Assembly: GCA_023384025.1 (NCBI GenBank)
Contig: JAHDXX010000163.1
Span: 1 to 7,290 of the forward strand
DNA from: Sphingomonadaceae bacterium
Lineage (GTDB): Bacteria > Pseudomonadota > Alphaproteobacteria > Sphingomonadales > Sphingomonadaceae
Reading direction: 5' to 3'
DNA: 7,290 nt
The position numbers were made by a program, and so were the translations under genes. Shown here piece by piece: positions 1 through 7,290 of this stretch (the stretch's first letter is position 1; each line of letters opens with the position of its first letter). Below the pieces are notes generated by a model. It was given only the letters and a program-made list of their open reading frames with translations, had not been told where the DNA came from and ran no database searches.

Positions 1-574
<574 letters not shown>

Positions 575-582
575 CGCGCCGC

Positions 583-1719
583 TCACCGGAACACCGCCGC
601 CGGTTCGGCCTTGAGCACGCTGCGCATCGCCATCCATCCGGTAATGGCAAGGATCGCCGCCACCCCGACCAGCGAGAACAATGGGATCTGCCACGGCAGG
701 TAGAAGCCCTTGAAGGTCGGGTTGCTGCCGAAGCCCCAGATGAACAGCACTGTCCCGATCAGCCCGATGGCATAACCGATCGCCCCGACCATCCCGGCCT
801 GCGCCGCGACCATGCCGACGAGCTTGCGGTTGGTCACCCCGATCGCCTTCAAGGCACCGAACTGCTTGATATTGTCGCGGATGAACAGGCTGAAAGTCAG
901 GCCGACAATCGCCACACCGACAATGAACCCGAGCATCACGGTGATCCCGAAGTTGAACGGGATGCCGGTGTTCTCGATGATGAAATCGACCCCGTCCTGG
1001 GCGAACTCGTCACGGGTGCGGGCGCGCAGGCCGGTCTGGGCGGTGATCCGCGCGGCCAGCTCGTCCGCGCTGACCCCGTCGGCAGCGCCAACCAGCACGA
1101 AGCTCAGCCGGTTGCGCGTGCCGGGCACATAGCGCAGCGCCTGCGAATAGCGGGTGTAGAGCACCACGGTGCTGGTGAAGCTCGGCAGCGAATCGGCCAC
1201 GCCCCGGATCACTGCGCGCTGGTCGTTCAGTTCCAGCGTTTCCCCCACCGGGGTGGCCTGGTCGGGGAACATGTTGGTGGTGCCGACATCATCGATGATC
1301 ACACTGTCAGGCCGGGCGAGCACTTCATGGCTGCCTTCGATCATGCGGCGCGGCAGGCCGATCAGGGTGGCATCGTCGACCCCGATGATGCCAACGCCCT
1401 CCAGGTCGCCGGTTTCCGTGCGGACCGAGGCATTGGCGCGCAAGTGCGGCACTGCCCATTCGACACCGGGCACGCCGCGCACCCGCTCCAGCGCGGTCGA
1501 GGGCATGGCATAGGAGACATCGGTGGTCCGGCTGACCGGGTCCATCACCCAGACCTGCGCTTCGGCAACGTTGTAGACCCCGCTCGCCCCGCGCTGGATC
1601 AGGTTGACGAAGATGGTCAGCTGCTGCGTGATGAGCAGGGTCGAGAACCCGATCCCGAACAGCAGCCCGAAGAACTTGGTCCGGTCGCCCGTGAGCATGC
1701 GGATGGCTATCCAGAGCAT
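583..1719 (-). CDS. ABC transporter permease, FtsX/MacB (DevC-like) family
   Basis: This is an inner-membrane permease of 378 residues. One transmembrane helix lies near the N-terminus (about 16-38). A large extracytoplasmic MacB-type periplasmic core domain follows (about 45-250). Three helices close the protein (about 256-280, 303-330 and 344-365), which is the standard FtsX topology. The loop after helix 2 (DNIKQFGALKAIGV, 282-295) is the conserved FtsX cytoplasmic coupling segment, and the C-terminus ends in KAEPAAVFR, a usual FtsX ending. It is first in the operon with the ATPase. A partner membrane-fusion protein is not seen here and could lie beyond base 1. Start choice: ATG at 1719 begins MLWIAIRML, as in relatives. 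A TTG at 1767 would add 16 charged, proline-rich residues and is less likely. AAAGG lies about 12 nt upstream of the ATG. Such mechanotransmission systems export peptides, lipids or drugs, or act on lipoproteins or envelope components. The substrate is unknown. Confidence 0.92.
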   Translation of the reverse strand: MLWIAIRMLTGDRTKFFGLLFGIGFSTLLITQQLTIFVNLIQRGASGVYNVAEAQVWVMDPVSRTTDVSYAMPSTALERVRGVPGVEWAVPHLRANASVRTETGDLEGVGIIGVDDATLIGLPRRMIEGSHEVLARPDSVIIDDVGTTNMFPDQATPVGETLELNDQRAVIRGVADSLPSFTSTVVLYTRYSQALRYVPGTRNRLSFVLVGAADGVSADELAARITAQTGLRARTRDEFAQDGVDFIIENTGIPFNFGITVMLGFIVGVAIVGLTFSLFIRDNIKQFGALKAIGVTNRKLVGMVAAQAGMVGAIGYAIGLIGTVLFIWGFGSNPTFKGFYLPWQIPLFSLVGVAAILAITGWMAMRSVLKAEPAAVFR

Positions 1720-1749
1720 CGGGCGGGGGAACCTTTCGCGCGGGCAGGG

Positions 1750-1778
1750 TTGCAACGAGCTCAGCAATGGCGCATTAC
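1750..1778 (+). promoter_or_regulatory. Candidate tetR promoter
   Basis: TTGCAA (1750-1755) is followed 17 nt later by CATTAC (1773-1778). The predicted start near 1785 would lie inside the first operator and give a leader of about 30 nt to the tetR TTG start. The -35 matches 4/6 and the -10 only 3/6, so this is weak. A better -10 match, TTTAAT (1791-1796), has no -35 at a sensible distance and would leave no room for the ribosome binding site. Confidence 0.3.
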
Positions 1779-1812
1779 TGAACGGTGTCGTTTAATTGAA
1801 CGGAGCCGTTCA
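1779..1812. promoter_or_regulatory. Two tandem palindromic TetR-family operators
   Basis: Site 2 (1797-1812) reads TGAACGG-AG-CCGTTCA, a perfect 7+7 inverted repeat around a 2-bp centre. Site 1 (1779-1794) reads TGAACGG-TG-TCGTTTA, the same left arm with two mismatches in the right arm. The sites repeat at exactly 18 bp. Size and symmetry are what TetR/AcrR dimers bind, and the position between the divergent tetR and ABC operon is classic. The outer arms CTGAACGG (1778-1785) and CCGTTCAG (1806-1813) are also inverted repeats of each other. Site 2 lies wholly inside the -35/-10 spacer of the transporter promoter, and site 1 covers its -10 and start point. Binding would therefore repress the transporter and, very likely, tetR itself. 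Confidence 0.82.
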
Positions 1813-1821
1813 GGTTGTCAA
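1792..1821 (-). promoter_or_regulatory. Candidate promoter of the ABC permease-ATPase operon
   Basis: On the minus strand a perfect TTGACA (1821 to 1816) is followed 18 nt later by AATTAA (1797 to 1792, 3/6 match to TATAAT, in the most AT-rich stretch of the gap). The predicted start near 1785 leaves a 5' leader of about 65 nt before the ATG at 1719. The -35 overlaps the first codons of tetR. Operator 2 fills the spacer. Confidence 0.6.
1802..1805 (+). promoter_or_regulatory. Shine-Dalgarno of tetR, inside operator 2
   Basis: GGAG lies 9 nt before the TTG at 1815 and supports that unusual start codon. The same bases form the centre of the palindromic operator 1797-1812, so one sequence serves DNA binding and translation initiation. 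In the RNA the palindrome arms would have only a 2-nt loop, so a full hairpin is not possible, though a shortened one with the GGAG in its loop could form. Confidence 0.55.
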
Positions 1822-2438
1822 GCGGGGAAGAGCGGAAGGCGGGGCGCCCGGTCGATCAGGCCAAGCGCGACGCCATCATTACGGCGGCAGCCGACTCGTT
1901 CTTCGAGCACGGATATGCCGCGTCGACCATCGAGGGGATCGCCGCGAGGGCGGGCGTGTCCAAGGTCACGGTGTACAACCATTTCGGCGACAAGCGGGCG
2001 CTGCTGGCGGCAGCGGTGACCCGCGAGGCGGAGAAAATGCGCGCGCATTTCGCGATCGATGCGTGCAGCGCGGCCGCCCTGCCCGACCGCCTGCGCACGA
2101 TCGGCAGCGCCATGGTCGCGTTCCTATCCCGCCCGGAGATGATCCAGTTCGACCGGCGGATTGCCGCCGAGACGGAACACGAGCCGGATATCGGCCTCGC
2201 CTTCCTCGACAATGGCCCGCGCCGGATGAAAGGCGCCTTTGCCGCCTTGCTCGAACGCGCGCACCAGGATGGCGAGTTGCATGTCCCTGACCCCCTGCTG
2301 GCAGCGGAACAGTTTGCCTCGATGTGCAAGGGGATGGGCGATCTCGAGCGCCGGTTCGGCGCCCCGCCCGACCCCGGGCAGGACGCGCGGCGGGTCGACG
2401 GGGCGGTCGAGGTATTCCTGCGCGCCTATCGCCGATAA
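1815..2438 (+). CDS. TetR/AcrR family transcriptional repressor
   Basis: This is a 207-residue DNA-binding regulator, the usual length for the family. The N-terminal domain shows the TetR pattern: an amphipathic helix RDAIITAAADSFFEHGY (18-34), then the helix-turn-helix STIEGIAARAGVSKVTVYNHF (37-57), followed by GDKRALL. The C-terminal part (about 75-200) would be the dimerisation and ligand domain. Its pattern (a LLERAHQDGEL segment followed by DPLLAAEQF) resembles the AefR-like C-terminal domain seen in many efflux regulators. The only possible start upstream of the helix-turn-helix is the TTG at 1815, because an in-frame stop TGA lies at 1797-1799. GGAG is placed 9 nt upstream of the TTG. 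The gene is divergent from the ABC operon and flanked by two palindromic operators, so autoregulation and control of the transporter are inferred. The ligand is unknown. Confidence 0.93.
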   Translation: MSSGEERKAGRPVDQAKRDAIITAAADSFFEHGYAASTIEGIAARAGVSKVTVYNHFGDKRALLAAAVTREAEKMRAHFAIDACSAAALPDRLRTIGSAMVAFLSRPEMIQFDRRIAAETEHEPDIGLAFLDNGPRRMKGAFAALLERAHQDGELHVPDPLLAAEQFASMCKGMGDLERRFGAPPDPGQDARRVDGAVEVFLRAYRR

Positions 2439-2443
2439 CCGTA

Positions 2444-2476
2444 ATCGCAAAATTGCGGCCTGCGATAAGGGCCGCA
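2444..2476 (+). other. Two overlapping, mutually exclusive hairpins after tetR
   Basis: ATCGCA (2444-2449) pairs with TGCGAT (2461-2466), and TGCGGCC (2454-2460) pairs with GGCCGCA (2470-2476). The two stems overlap so only one can form at a time. The second stem is 7 bp with a 9-nt loop and could be a weak terminator for tetR, but no T-run follows it. It lies just upstream of the ftsH promoter. Confidence 0.3.
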
Positions 2477-2480
2477 TCAA

Positions 2481-2509
2481 CTTGCCATTCACCCGTGCGT
2501 GCCTACATT
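2481..2509 (+). promoter_or_regulatory. Candidate ftsH promoter, possibly heat-shock (RpoH) type
   Basis: TTGCCA (2482-2487, 5/6) is followed 16 nt later by TACATT (2504-2509, 4/6), with a start expected near 2516, just before the ribosome binding site. The same bases read as CTTGCCA-N14-CCTACAT (2481-2508), which partly resembles heat-shock sigma-32 promoters (CTTG in the -35 and a C-rich -10). ftsH is a known RpoH target in several bacteria. The match is incomplete, so the sigma-factor assignment is an inference. Confidence 0.5.
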
Positions 2510-2533
2510 GCGCGGTGGAAAGGATACTCCGCA

Positions 2534-4495
<1,962 letters not shown>

Positions 4496-4516
4496 GCGGC
4501 GATCATTGCAGAATGG

Positions 4517-4550
4517 CGGGGCGTCGGGATCAGGCCCGGCGCCCCGTTTT
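4517..4550 (+). terminator. Strong intrinsic terminator of ftsH
   Basis: A 12-bp GC-rich stem (4517-4528 with 4535-4546, one T-G wobble at 4524/4539) closes a 6-nt loop and is followed directly by TTTT (4547-4550). It lies 22 nt after the ftsH stop. On the minus strand the hairpin is not followed by a T-run, so it does not look like a matching terminator for the convergent gene. Confidence 0.9.
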
Positions 4551-4564
4551 GCATGTGCAATCGG

Positions 4565-5629
4565 TCAGAACGCGCCCAGCACCAGCAGGGTCTGCAGGAA
4601 CAGCACGATCACCACGTTGATGAAGAACAGGAGGGCAAAGAAGCGCCACAGCGCGGAGAACCGCGTGAGGCCATAGGCATGGCGCAACTGCTTGTAGATA
4701 TGCAACGGCGCGCCGATCGTCAGCAGGCCCACCGCGACTGGGCCACCCCAGCCGCCCGGTGCTACACCCAGCAGCGACATCACGATGAACAGCAGCGACA
4801 TGAAGGCCAGCGAATAGGTGACGAAAACCGCGTGGTCGTAAGCCTTGTACTGGCGCCGCCAGGCGAAGATCAGCCACACAAACGGGATCGATAGGGGGAT
4901 CAGCAACCAACTGAATTTGTACGCATTGGTTTGCAGCTTGTAGAGCATCAGGCTGGGGTTGGACTTCCATTTCTGAATAATGCCATCATCGAGGAAGCCG
5001 ATGCCGGTCACCTTGAAATCCGCCGATGACACCCCGCCGCCCGGGCCGGAAGTGGCTTGCAGGACACCATTGAGAGCCTTCAACTCGTTGTCGATCTCGC
5101 TGCGCCGCTGGTCACCGGGGGCAAGCCCTGACCGTTCCTTCTCAAGCGTGGTGATCTGTTGCTGCAATTCCGGCTGGATGGGCGTGGTTCCGTTGATACC
5201 GTCGACAACGCCCCTGCCGAAGTCCGTCGGCGCGGTTACGCCAACCATCTGGAACACTGCGAACATCGCGAACACGCTGAACAGGAACATCGCCATCGGG
5301 CTGACGAACTTCGCCCGTTCCCCTTCGACATAGCGACGGGTGAGCTGGCCCGGCTTGAAGGCGAGCAGCGGCAGGGTGTTCCACAGCTTGCCGTCGAGAT
5401 GCAGAACACCATGCATGATGTCATGTCCGATAGCCGCGAGGCTGCGGTGCAGGTGTGCCTTCTGGCCGCATTCCGCGCAGAACTTGCTGTGGACCGCAGC
5501 ACCGCAATTGGCACACGCTCCGGAACCGGCTCGCGTGTCATTTGCACCATCGCCCGCGTCAGGCTCGACCGCCCGACCGATCAGCCCGCCTTCGATCACA
5601 GTACCGATCCCGTCGCCCAAGCCGTTCAT
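4565..5629 (-). CDS. DUF3667-family zinc-ribbon membrane protein
   Basis: This is a 354-residue membrane protein of unknown function. A cytoplasmic zinc ribbon comes first, with paired CxxC knuckles C39/C42 and C51/C54 ending in FCAECGQ. A conserved segment follows (HGVLHLDGKLWNTLPLL, 73-89, then KPGQLTRRYVEGER, 92-105) and leads into helix 1 (about 109-131). This ribbon-linker-helix layout is typical of DUF3667. A hydrophilic stretch (about 150-191) rich in Gln, Glu and Lys could form a short coiled coil. The WKSNPSLM motif (221-228) precedes helix 2 (about 240-257), helix 3 (268-290), a hydrophobic segment (294-312) and helix 5 (330-352). The ATG at 5629 sits just after a GGGGGGAAG purine tract. 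The longer open frame back to 5797 overlaps the end of the ParA gene and is rejected. It lies 61 nt downstream of parA with its own candidate promoter, and converges on ftsH. Confidence 0.88.
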   Translation of the reverse strand: MNGLGDGIGTVIEGGLIGRAVEPDAGDGANDTRAGSGACANCGAAVHSKFCAECGQKAHLHRSLAAIGHDIMHGVLHLDGKLWNTLPLLAFKPGQLTRRYVEGERAKFVSPMAMFLFSVFAMFAVFQMVGVTAPTDFGRGVVDGINGTTPIQPELQQQITTLEKERSGLAPGDQRRSEIDNELKALNGVLQATSGPGGGVSSADFKVTGIGFLDDGIIQKWKSNPSLMLYKLQTNAYKFSWLLIPLSIPFVWLIFAWRRQYKAYDHAVFVTYSLAFMSLLFIVMSLLGVAPGGWGGPVAVGLLTIGAPLHIYKQLRHAYGLTRFSALWRFFALLFFINVVIVLFLQTLLVLGAF

Positions 5630-5635
5630 GCTTCC

Positions 5636-5653
5636 CCCCGGCACAATCCGGGG
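5636..5653 (-). promoter_or_regulatory. Leader hairpin overlapping the DUF3667 ribosome binding site
   Basis: On the minus strand CCCCGG (5653 to 5648), a 6-nt loop ATTGTG and CCGGGG (5641 to 5636) form an all-GC 6-bp stem. The right arm is part of the GGGGGGAAG purine tract that serves as Shine-Dalgarno for the ATG at 5629, so folding would hide it. If transcription starts at the local promoter near 5650, the left arm would be partly missing. The hairpin would be complete only on longer transcripts coming from parA. Confidence 0.4.
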
Positions 5654-5656
5654 AGT

Positions 5657-5685
5657 GTTATAGGGTGTTTCGTCGCGCCAGCGAA
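5657..5685 (-). promoter_or_regulatory. Candidate promoter of the DUF3667 gene
   Basis: On the minus strand a good -10, TATAAC (5662 to 5657, 5/6), lies 17 nt after a poor -35, TTCGCT (5685 to 5680, 3/6). A start near 5650 would give a leader of about 20 nt. The AT-rich hexamer stands out in an otherwise GC-rich gap. Confidence 0.45.
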
Positions 5686-5690
5686 AGCGC

Positions 5691-6422
5691 CTATTTCCCC
5701 GCCAGCTTGCGCTCGATCCCTTGCCAGAGCGCCGCAATGCAGCGCGCACCCGGCGATGAACCGGCAAAGGTGCCCACAGGCGCACGCCTGACAGCACATT
5801 GCTCGATCGCGCTCGACCAGGGGATCACCGGCCAGTCCCGGTTGGCCTCCATCGCCGCCCGGTGCAGGCTTCGCCGCCGGTCGACCATGGACAGCACCGG
5901 CAGCATCGGCGGGTGGCCCTTGCCGGTCCCGTTTACGGCCTCGGCCACCAGCTCGAACGCGCGGCTCGACAGGGGCGACGGGGGCAGTGGCACCACCACG
6001 AGATCGGCCGCGCGCAAGGCCTGTGCACTGACTTCGTTGAGCACCGGCGGGCAATCGAGCACGATCCGCGGGTAAGCCTTGCCAAGGTCCGCAGCGATCT
6101 TCGCGAGGCGGCGCTTCTTCCCGATCAGGGTCAGCTGGCGATCAAGCTCCCACAGGCTCTCGTCGGCCGGCAGGACATCGAGGCCGGGATAGGCTGTAGC
6201 CCTGATAAGGGTGGCCGGATCGCGTTCGCGCGCAAAGATCCCCTCGGCGCGCTTCTTCCGTTTCACGTCCACCCCGGTGAGGAACGCCGCGCCACCGGCA
6301 GCATCAAGGTCCCACAGCAGAGTACGGTGGCCGCCCAACGTAGCTGAGTTCCACGCGAGATTTGCCGCAAGCGTCGTCTTGCCGACCCCGCCCTTGACGC
6401 TGTAGACCGCAATCACCGGCAT
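5691..6422 (-). CDS. Orphan ParA/MinD-family ATPase
   Basis: This is a 243-residue P-loop ATPase of the SIMIBI ParA/MinD group, whose members dimerise on ATP and position DNA, proteins or complexes in the cell. It shows the deviant Walker A KGGVGKTT (10-17) with signature lysine K10 and catalytic-site K15. The Walker A' segment LLWDLDAAGG (35-44) has D38 and D40 where plasmid ParA proteins usually have a DLDPQG-type motif. Walker B is IVLDCPP (120-126, D123). There is no N-terminal helix-turn-helix, so it is the short form. No obvious C-terminal amphipathic membrane helix like that of MinD is seen. The ATG at 6422 has GGAGG 9 nt upstream. No parB or parS-like cluster is present, so the cargo is unknown. 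It follows rpoZ, separated by that gene's terminator, and precedes the DUF3667 gene by 61 nt. A role in chromosome partition should not be assumed. Confidence 0.93.
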   Translation of the reverse strand: MPVIAVYSVKGGVGKTTLAANLAWNSATLGGHRTLLWDLDAAGGAAFLTGVDVKRKKRAEGIFARERDPATLIRATAYPGLDVLPADESLWELDRQLTLIGKKRRLAKIAADLGKAYPRIVLDCPPVLNEVSAQALRAADLVVVPLPPSPLSSRAFELVAEAVNGTGKGHPPMLPVLSMVDRRRSLHRAAMEANRDWPVIPWSSAIEQCAVRRAPVGTFAGSSPGARCIAALWQGIERKLAGK

Positions 6423-6446
6423 TCACCCGGACCTCCGCCATCGTGC

Positions 6447-6459
6447 CGCGCCTGGCGCG
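6447..6459. repeat. 13-bp perfect palindrome upstream of parA
   Basis: CGCGCC-T-GGCGCG is a perfect inverted repeat 24 nt before the parA start, flanked by a further GCCGC (6445-6449) / GCGGC (6462-6466) repeat. It could be an operator or an mRNA hairpin for parA, or simply chance in GC-rich DNA. I see no clear -35/-10 pair for parA in the 80 nt available. Confidence 0.25.
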
Positions 6460-6503
6460 CTGCGGCAGTGTCAGCCGGAATGGCGCCGCGTGCAAGCCCA
6501 ACG

Positions 6504-6531
6504 AAAAAGGCCGCCCGGAACCGGACGGCCT
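6504..6531 (-). terminator. Intrinsic terminator of rpoZ
   Basis: On the minus strand an 11-bp stem (A-GGCCGTCCGG with its complement, one T-G wobble, 6531-6521 with 6518-6508, very short loop) is followed by TTTTT (6508 to 6504, the first T being the last base of the stem). It lies 28 nt after the rpoZ stop and separates rpoZ from parA. Confidence 0.88.
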
Positions 6532-6558
6532 CTTGCTTGCCAGTCTCGGCAACCTGGC

Positions 6559-6903
6559 TCAGCCGTCGTAATCGACCCCGAGCGAGTTCGACCGCGCAGG
6601 GGCTGCGGCGGTGATCCGCAGCGCTTCGGCCGACTGGCTCAGCGAACCGATTTCGTCCGCTTCGTCTTCGTCGTCCGGCAGGATCTTCTGCAGGTTGACC
6701 ACGGCCGATTCGTAGAGATCGCGCGGCGTGATCGTCTCGTCAGCGATTTCGCGCAGCGCCACGACCGGGTTCTTGTCGCGGTCGCGATCGATGGTCAGTT
6801 CGGCACCGCCGGAAATCTCGCGCGCACGCTGGGCGGCAAGCAGGACAAGATCGAAACGGTTGGGAACCTTGTCGACGCAATCTTCGACGGTAACGCGCGC
6901 CAT
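6559..6903 (-). CDS. rpoZ: DNA-directed RNA polymerase omega subunit
   Basis: This is a 114-residue subunit that helps fold and hold the beta' subunit in RNA polymerase. The N-terminus MARVTVEDCVDKVPNRFDLV is nearly identical to the family pattern, and the RAREI and NPVVALREIADETI (45-58) segments complete the conserved core. The C-terminal part is longer than in E. coli (91 residues) and acidic (PDDEDEADE around 76-84), as in other alphaproteobacteria. The ATG at 6903 has GGAG 6 nt upstream. It has its own promoter and terminator, and it lacks the gmk or spoT neighbours of the gammaproteobacterial arrangement. Confidence 0.98.
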   Translation of the reverse strand: MARVTVEDCVDKVPNRFDLVLLAAQRAREISGGAELTIDRDRDKNPVVALREIADETITPRDLYESAVVNLQKILPDDEDEADEIGSLSQSAEALRITAAAPARSNSLGVDYDG

Positions 6904-6943
6904 CGGGCACTCCAGTCAGGCAGTGGAAATCGGGAAAGCGCGC

Positions 6944-6972
6944 CCAATAGGTTTGGGCAGCGCCTGAGTCAA
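6944..6972 (-). promoter_or_regulatory. rpoZ promoter
   Basis: On the minus strand TTGACT (6972 to 6967, 5/6) is followed 17 nt later by TATTGG (6949 to 6944, 3/6). A start near 6937 leaves a leader of about 34 nt that contains the GGAG ribosome binding site. Confidence 0.6.
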
Positions 6973-6976
6973 GGAT

Positions 6977-7006
6977 TTGCGCCCGGCGGCCCGGTGCGGC
7001 TAGTAT
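6977..7006 (+). promoter_or_regulatory. Candidate promoter of the PLD-like gene, possibly giving a leaderless mRNA
   Basis: TTGCGC (6977-6982) is followed 18 nt later by TAGTAT (7001-7006, 4/6). The expected start, about 7 nt downstream, falls on or next to the ATG at 7014, where no Shine-Dalgarno is visible. The -35 match is 4/6 and the assignment is tentative. Confidence 0.3.
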
Positions 7007-7013
7007 GTGCCCC

Positions 7014-7290
7014 ATGACCGGCGACCCGACCGTGCAGGCCCCTGTCGCCCCCCCGCTGTTTCGCGACGAGGAGCCGTTCACGGTTGCGGCCCAGGGCCAG
7101 TCGCTGACGTTCTATCCCGCCGGCCGGGATCGGCTGGCCGCGCTGCTGGCCCTGATCGAAGGTGCGCGCGAAAGCTTGCGGCTGTGCTTCTATATCTTCG
7201 TCGAGGATGAGGCCGGGATCCGCGTGCGCGATGCGCTGGTGGCAGCGGCGCGGCGCGGGGTCGACACGCGCCTGATCGTCGACGGTTTCG
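7014..7290 (+). CDS. Phospholipase D-like / cardiolipin synthase-like protein (N-terminal part only)
   Basis: The visible 92 residues begin MTGDPTVQAP and continue to the window end with an open frame. The stretch FYIFVEDEAGIRVRDALVAAA (about 60-80), followed by RRGVDTRLIVDGF, matches the first PLD repeat region of bacterial cardiolipin synthases of the ClsB type (compare the FxxFED...LLAAAQRGV...LLDGYG pattern there). These enzymes join phosphatidyl groups at the inner membrane. The catalytic HxKxxxxD motifs would lie beyond base 7290, so activity cannot be judged. There is no signal peptide or transmembrane segment in the visible part, which fits ClsB rather than ClsA. An in-frame ATG at 7005 would add three residues. 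Neither start has a clear Shine-Dalgarno. The gene is divergent from rpoZ with a 110-bp gap. Confidence 0.8.
   Translation, partial: MTGDPTVQAPVAPPLFRDEEPFTVAAQGQSLTFYPAGRDRLAALLALIEGARESLRLCFYIFVEDEAGIRVRDALVAAARRGVDTRLIVDGF

Noticed and set aside
2324..2533. 70-residue N-terminal extension of FtsH
   Set aside because: It overlaps the end of tetR, lacks any FtsH similarity, and a good ribosome binding site supports the ATG at 2534.
4517..4550. Bidirectional terminator serving both ftsH and the DUF3667 gene
   Set aside because: The T-run exists only on the ftsH side. On the minus strand the stem is followed by GCCATTCTG.
5630..5797. 56-residue N-terminal extension of the DUF3667 protein
   Set aside because: It overlaps the end of the ParA gene, is Arg-rich and unlike DUF3667, and the ATG at 5629 has a purine-rich Shine-Dalgarno.
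5691..6422. Chromosome or plasmid partition locus (parABS) or plasmid origin
   Set aside because: There is no parB, no parS-like repeats and no iterons, and the neighbours are rpoZ and other chromosomal genes.
6304..6552. 82-residue minus-strand frame across the parA start, including an ATG at 6443 with a short sensible-looking beginning
   Set aside because: It overlaps the parA 5' end out of frame and spans the rpoZ terminator region. The GGAGG fits the parA ATG instead.

Overview
The window looks like ordinary chromosome from a GC-rich alphaproteobacterium, most likely in the Sphingomonadales (Erythrobacter, Novosphingobium or Sphingomonas type). This is inferred from very high GC at third codon positions, the alphaproteobacterial style of FtsH and of the acidic-tailed omega subunit, and the DUF3667 protein. 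No database search was possible. I see no insertion sequence, integrase, CRISPR array, tRNA or rRNA. All long antisense reading frames look like shadows of real genes.

Layout. (1) Positions 1-2438 hold a divergent regulator/transporter module. An FtsX/MacB-type ABC permease and its ATPase (cut by the window start) run on the minus strand, and a TetR/AcrR-family repressor runs on the plus strand. The roughly 95-bp gap between them carries two tandem 16-bp palindromic operators. One sits between a perfect TTGACA -35 and a weak -10 facing the transporter, and it also covers the ribosome binding site of tetR. (2) Positions 2439-4550 hold ftsH, the membrane AAA+ zinc protease, with its own candidate promoter and a strong intrinsic terminator. 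(3) Positions 4565-6903, all on the minus strand, hold rpoZ (RNA polymerase omega) with its own promoter and terminator. Next comes an orphan ParA/MinD-type ATPase without a ParB, then a zinc-ribbon multi-spanning membrane protein of the DUF3667 family. This last gene converges on ftsH. (4) From 7014 a phospholipase D / cardiolipin synthase-like gene starts divergently from rpoZ and runs off the window.

How they work together. The TetR protein very probably represses both itself and the exporter-like ABC operon, so that module is a self-contained inducible transport system. FtsH, omega and the PLD-like enzyme are housekeeping functions (membrane protein quality control, transcription, phospholipid synthesis). 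The least understood part is the parA-DUF3667 pair. Both are intact and on the same strand, but neither has a function assigned here. I found nothing that I can defend as a wholly new system. The best leads are the operator architecture and the orphan ParA/DUF3667 neighbourhood.
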